Source: Flavobacteriaceae bacterium (GTDB taxonomy: Bacteria > Bacteroidota > Bacteroidia > Flavobacteriales > Flavobacteriaceae). Taken from it: a stretch of 6,711 bases of DNA. This document shows positions 5,305 to 6,711 of this stretch, piece after piece. The position numbers were made by a program, and so were the translations under genes. The notes below the pieces were generated by a model. It ran no database searches and was not told the DNA's origin. It saw nothing but the letters and a program-made list of their open reading frames with translations. Location: contig JACXVH010000077.1 of NCBI GenBank assembly GCA_014763515.1, positions 1 through 6,711 on the forward strand. Direction: 5' to 3'. Position 1 is the first letter of the stretch, and every line of letters starts with the position of its first letter.

Positions 5305-6711
5305 TAAAACAACTCTAAGCAACACCGAGTTTGCAAAAATACTAAACCATCTAAACAAAGGAAATGTTTTTGAAAAGGCTAAGATTCTTAGAGACAAATA
5401 TGCACTTTTAAGAGATGATAATACAACTATCACTTACATTGAGTTTTTAGATAGTGAACACTGGTGTCAAAACCTTTTTCAAGTAACTCAACAAGTGACA
5501 ATAGATGGTGTATATAAAAACAGATATGATGTAACTATTCTAATAAATGGTCTGCCTCTTGTTCAAATAGAACTAAAAAGAAGAGGATTAGAACTAAAAG
5601 AAGCTTTTAATCAAATCAATCGTTATCAAAAACACTCTTATGGATTTAATAGTGCTTTATTTCACTATGTTCAAATCTTTGTTATCTCAAATGGTGTAAA
5701 TACAAAATACTATTCAAACAACAAAAAACAGACTTTCAAACAAACATTCTTTTGGGCTGATAAAAACAATAAAAATATCACAAACCTTGAAGAGTTTACA
5801 ACTATCTTTTTAGAAAAATGTCATATCTCTAAGATGATATGTAAGTATATTGTTTTAGCTGAAGTTCCAAAGATTTTGATGATATTAAGACCTTATCAGT
5901 ATTATGCAGTTGAAGCTATTGTTGATAGGGTTAAAAATACAAATAAAAATGGATATATTTGGCATACAACTGGAAGTGGAAAAACTCTTACATCATTTAA
6001 AGCTTCACAAATCTTGGTAAAACTTCCTGAGGTTGATAAGGTGGTTTTTGTTGTAGATAGAAAAGATTTAGATTATCAAACTTCTAAAGAGTTTAATAGT
6101 TTTAGTGATGGAAGTGTTGATGGAACTGATAATACAAAAGTTTTAGTAAATCAGTTTTTAGGAGTTCATAAAGATAAAAAAGGTGTTACCAAAGATAGTG
6201 ATTTAATCATCACAACTATTCAAAAACTAAACACAGCAATATCAAAACCTCATTATCTAAAAGATATGGAAACTTTAAAAGATAAAAAGATTGTATTTAT
6301 ATTTGATGAGTGCCATAGAAGTCAGTTTGGAGAGACACATAAAAATATCACAAACTTTTTCACAAATGCTCAACTTATAGGATTTACTGGAACTCCGATA
6401 TTCCCTGAAAATGCAGTTGGGAATAAGTTTGGTAAAAGAACTACAGCTGAACTGTTTAATGAGATACTTCATAGATATGTTATAACTGATGCAATAAGCG
6501 ATGATAATGTATTGAAGTTTTCAGTTGAATATATTGGAAGATATAAAAGAAAAGATAATGATGAGGTATTTAAAGACTTTGAGGTTGAGGGTATTGATAC
6601 CAAAGAGCTTATGGAAGATGATAAAAGACTCGAACAAATAGTTGATTATATTATCACAAACCACGATAGAAAAACTCACTCAAAAGAGTTTACAGCTATG
6701 ATGTGTGTGAG
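5240..6711 (+). CDS. hsdR: Type I restriction enzyme R subunit, 5'-truncated and running off the window
   Basis: Motor and nuclease subunit of a type I restriction-modification complex (with HsdM and HsdS it translocates DNA using ATP and cuts it). The frame is open from after TAG 5231-5233 to the window end; the first in-frame ATG is 5240, giving 490 codons of a protein normally near 1,000 residues. Numbered from there, the PD-(D/E)xK nuclease has D97, E111, K113 in NRYDVTILINGLPLVQIELK and the Q125-x3-Y129 motif (QINRY). The SF2 helicase part has Walker A TGSGKT at 244-249, DECH at 356-359 and GFTGTP at 381-386. Family-like sequence begins around LKANLKSQLEKHN (residues 10-22); the usual N-terminal helix region before it is absent, and the first residues MLLKLRLKK do not look like an hsdR start. 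From EcoR124I numbering as I remember it (D151, E165, K167, Q179, Y183), spacing is identical but about 54 residues are missing. No hsdM or hsdS precedes it. Arg is nearly always AGA (one CGT seen), unlike valS. Family call firm; start and function doubtful. Confidence 0.9.
   Translation, partial: MLLKLRLKKLKANLKSQLEKHNKTTLSNTEFAKILNHLNKGNVFEKAKILRDKYALLRDDNTTITYIEFLDSEHWCQNLFQVTQQVTIDGVYKNRYDVTILINGLPLVQIELKRRGLELKEAFNQINRYQKHSYGFNSALFHYVQIFVISNGVNTKYYSNNKKQTFKQTFFWADKNNKNITNLEEFTTIFLEKCHISKMICKYIVLAEVPKILMILRPYQYYAVEAIVDRVKNTNKNGYIWHTTGSGKTLTSFKASQILVKLPEVDKVVFVVDRKDLDYQTSKEFNSFSDGSVDGTDNTKVLVNQFLGVHKDKKGVTKDSDLIITTIQKLNTAISKPHYLKDMETLKDKKIVFIFDECHRSQFGETHKNITNFFTNAQLIGFTGTPIFPENAVGNKFGKRTTAELFNEILHRYVITDAISDDNVLKFSVEYIGRYKRKDNDEVFKDFEVEGIDTKELMEDDKRLEQIVDYIITNHDRKTHSKEFTAMMCV

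Noticed and set aside
5070..5433. Overlapping minus-strand ORFs with hydrophobic, membrane-like products across the junction
   Set aside because: Hydrophobicity arises from reading Lys/Glu/Asn-rich codons in antisense; they overlap the 5023 ORF and hsdR and lack start signals.
6275..6472. 65-codon minus-strand ORF inside hsdR
   Set aside because: Sits opposite the DECH and GFTGTP helicase motifs, which fix the true frame on the plus strand.

Overview
The window reads as chromosomal DNA of a member of the Bacteroidota, most likely Flavobacteriaceae, up to about position 5,240. It is AT-rich, its promoter candidates fit the Bacteroidetes pattern (TTG, 19-nt spacer, TAnnTTTG), no gene has a Shine-Dalgarno site, and the secreted DUF1573 protein, PDZ-containing aspartyl protease and ValRS are of the type seen in that family. 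From about 5,240-5,300 to the right edge the sequence encodes a type I restriction enzyme R subunit. Its wording looks to me more like Campylobacterota (Arcobacter-like) DNA; that is an impression, not a measurement.

Layout: 1-195 is non-coding and starts with a branched inverted-repeat structure followed by a T-tract. 196-1491 (+) encodes a secreted retropepsin-like protease with a C-terminal PDZ domain. It converges on a DUF1573 gene (1521-1910, minus), and one bidirectional terminator between them overlaps both stop codons. The 305-nt gap 1911-2215 holds a weak minus-strand promoter candidate, a better plus-strand promoter, a structured element with CCCG/CGGG and CTTA/TAAG arms, and a four-copy heptanucleotide repeat ending at the valS start codon. 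valS (2216-4843) is intact. After it come a small inverted repeat, a strong terminator, a perfect 13-bp inverted repeat and a well-formed promoter.

That promoter drives a 93-codon ORF (5023-5304) for a disordered, low-complexity protein. Its 3' end overlaps, in another frame, the start of the hsdR reading frame (first in-frame ATG 5240), which stays open to position 6711. The hsdR part carries nuclease, Walker A and DEAD-like motifs but lacks the usual first ~50 residues and has no hsdM or hsdS before it. The most notable feature is therefore the junction near 5,240-5,300, where a native-looking promoter and gene start run out of frame into a 5'-truncated hsdR. It may be a real integration or recombination event, or an assembly chimera; sequence alone cannot decide.

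The genes do not form an obvious pathway: valS is housekeeping, the two exported proteins are of unknown physiological role, and hsdR is a defence component. I see no convincing new multi-gene system; the interest lies in the junction and the non-coding elements.
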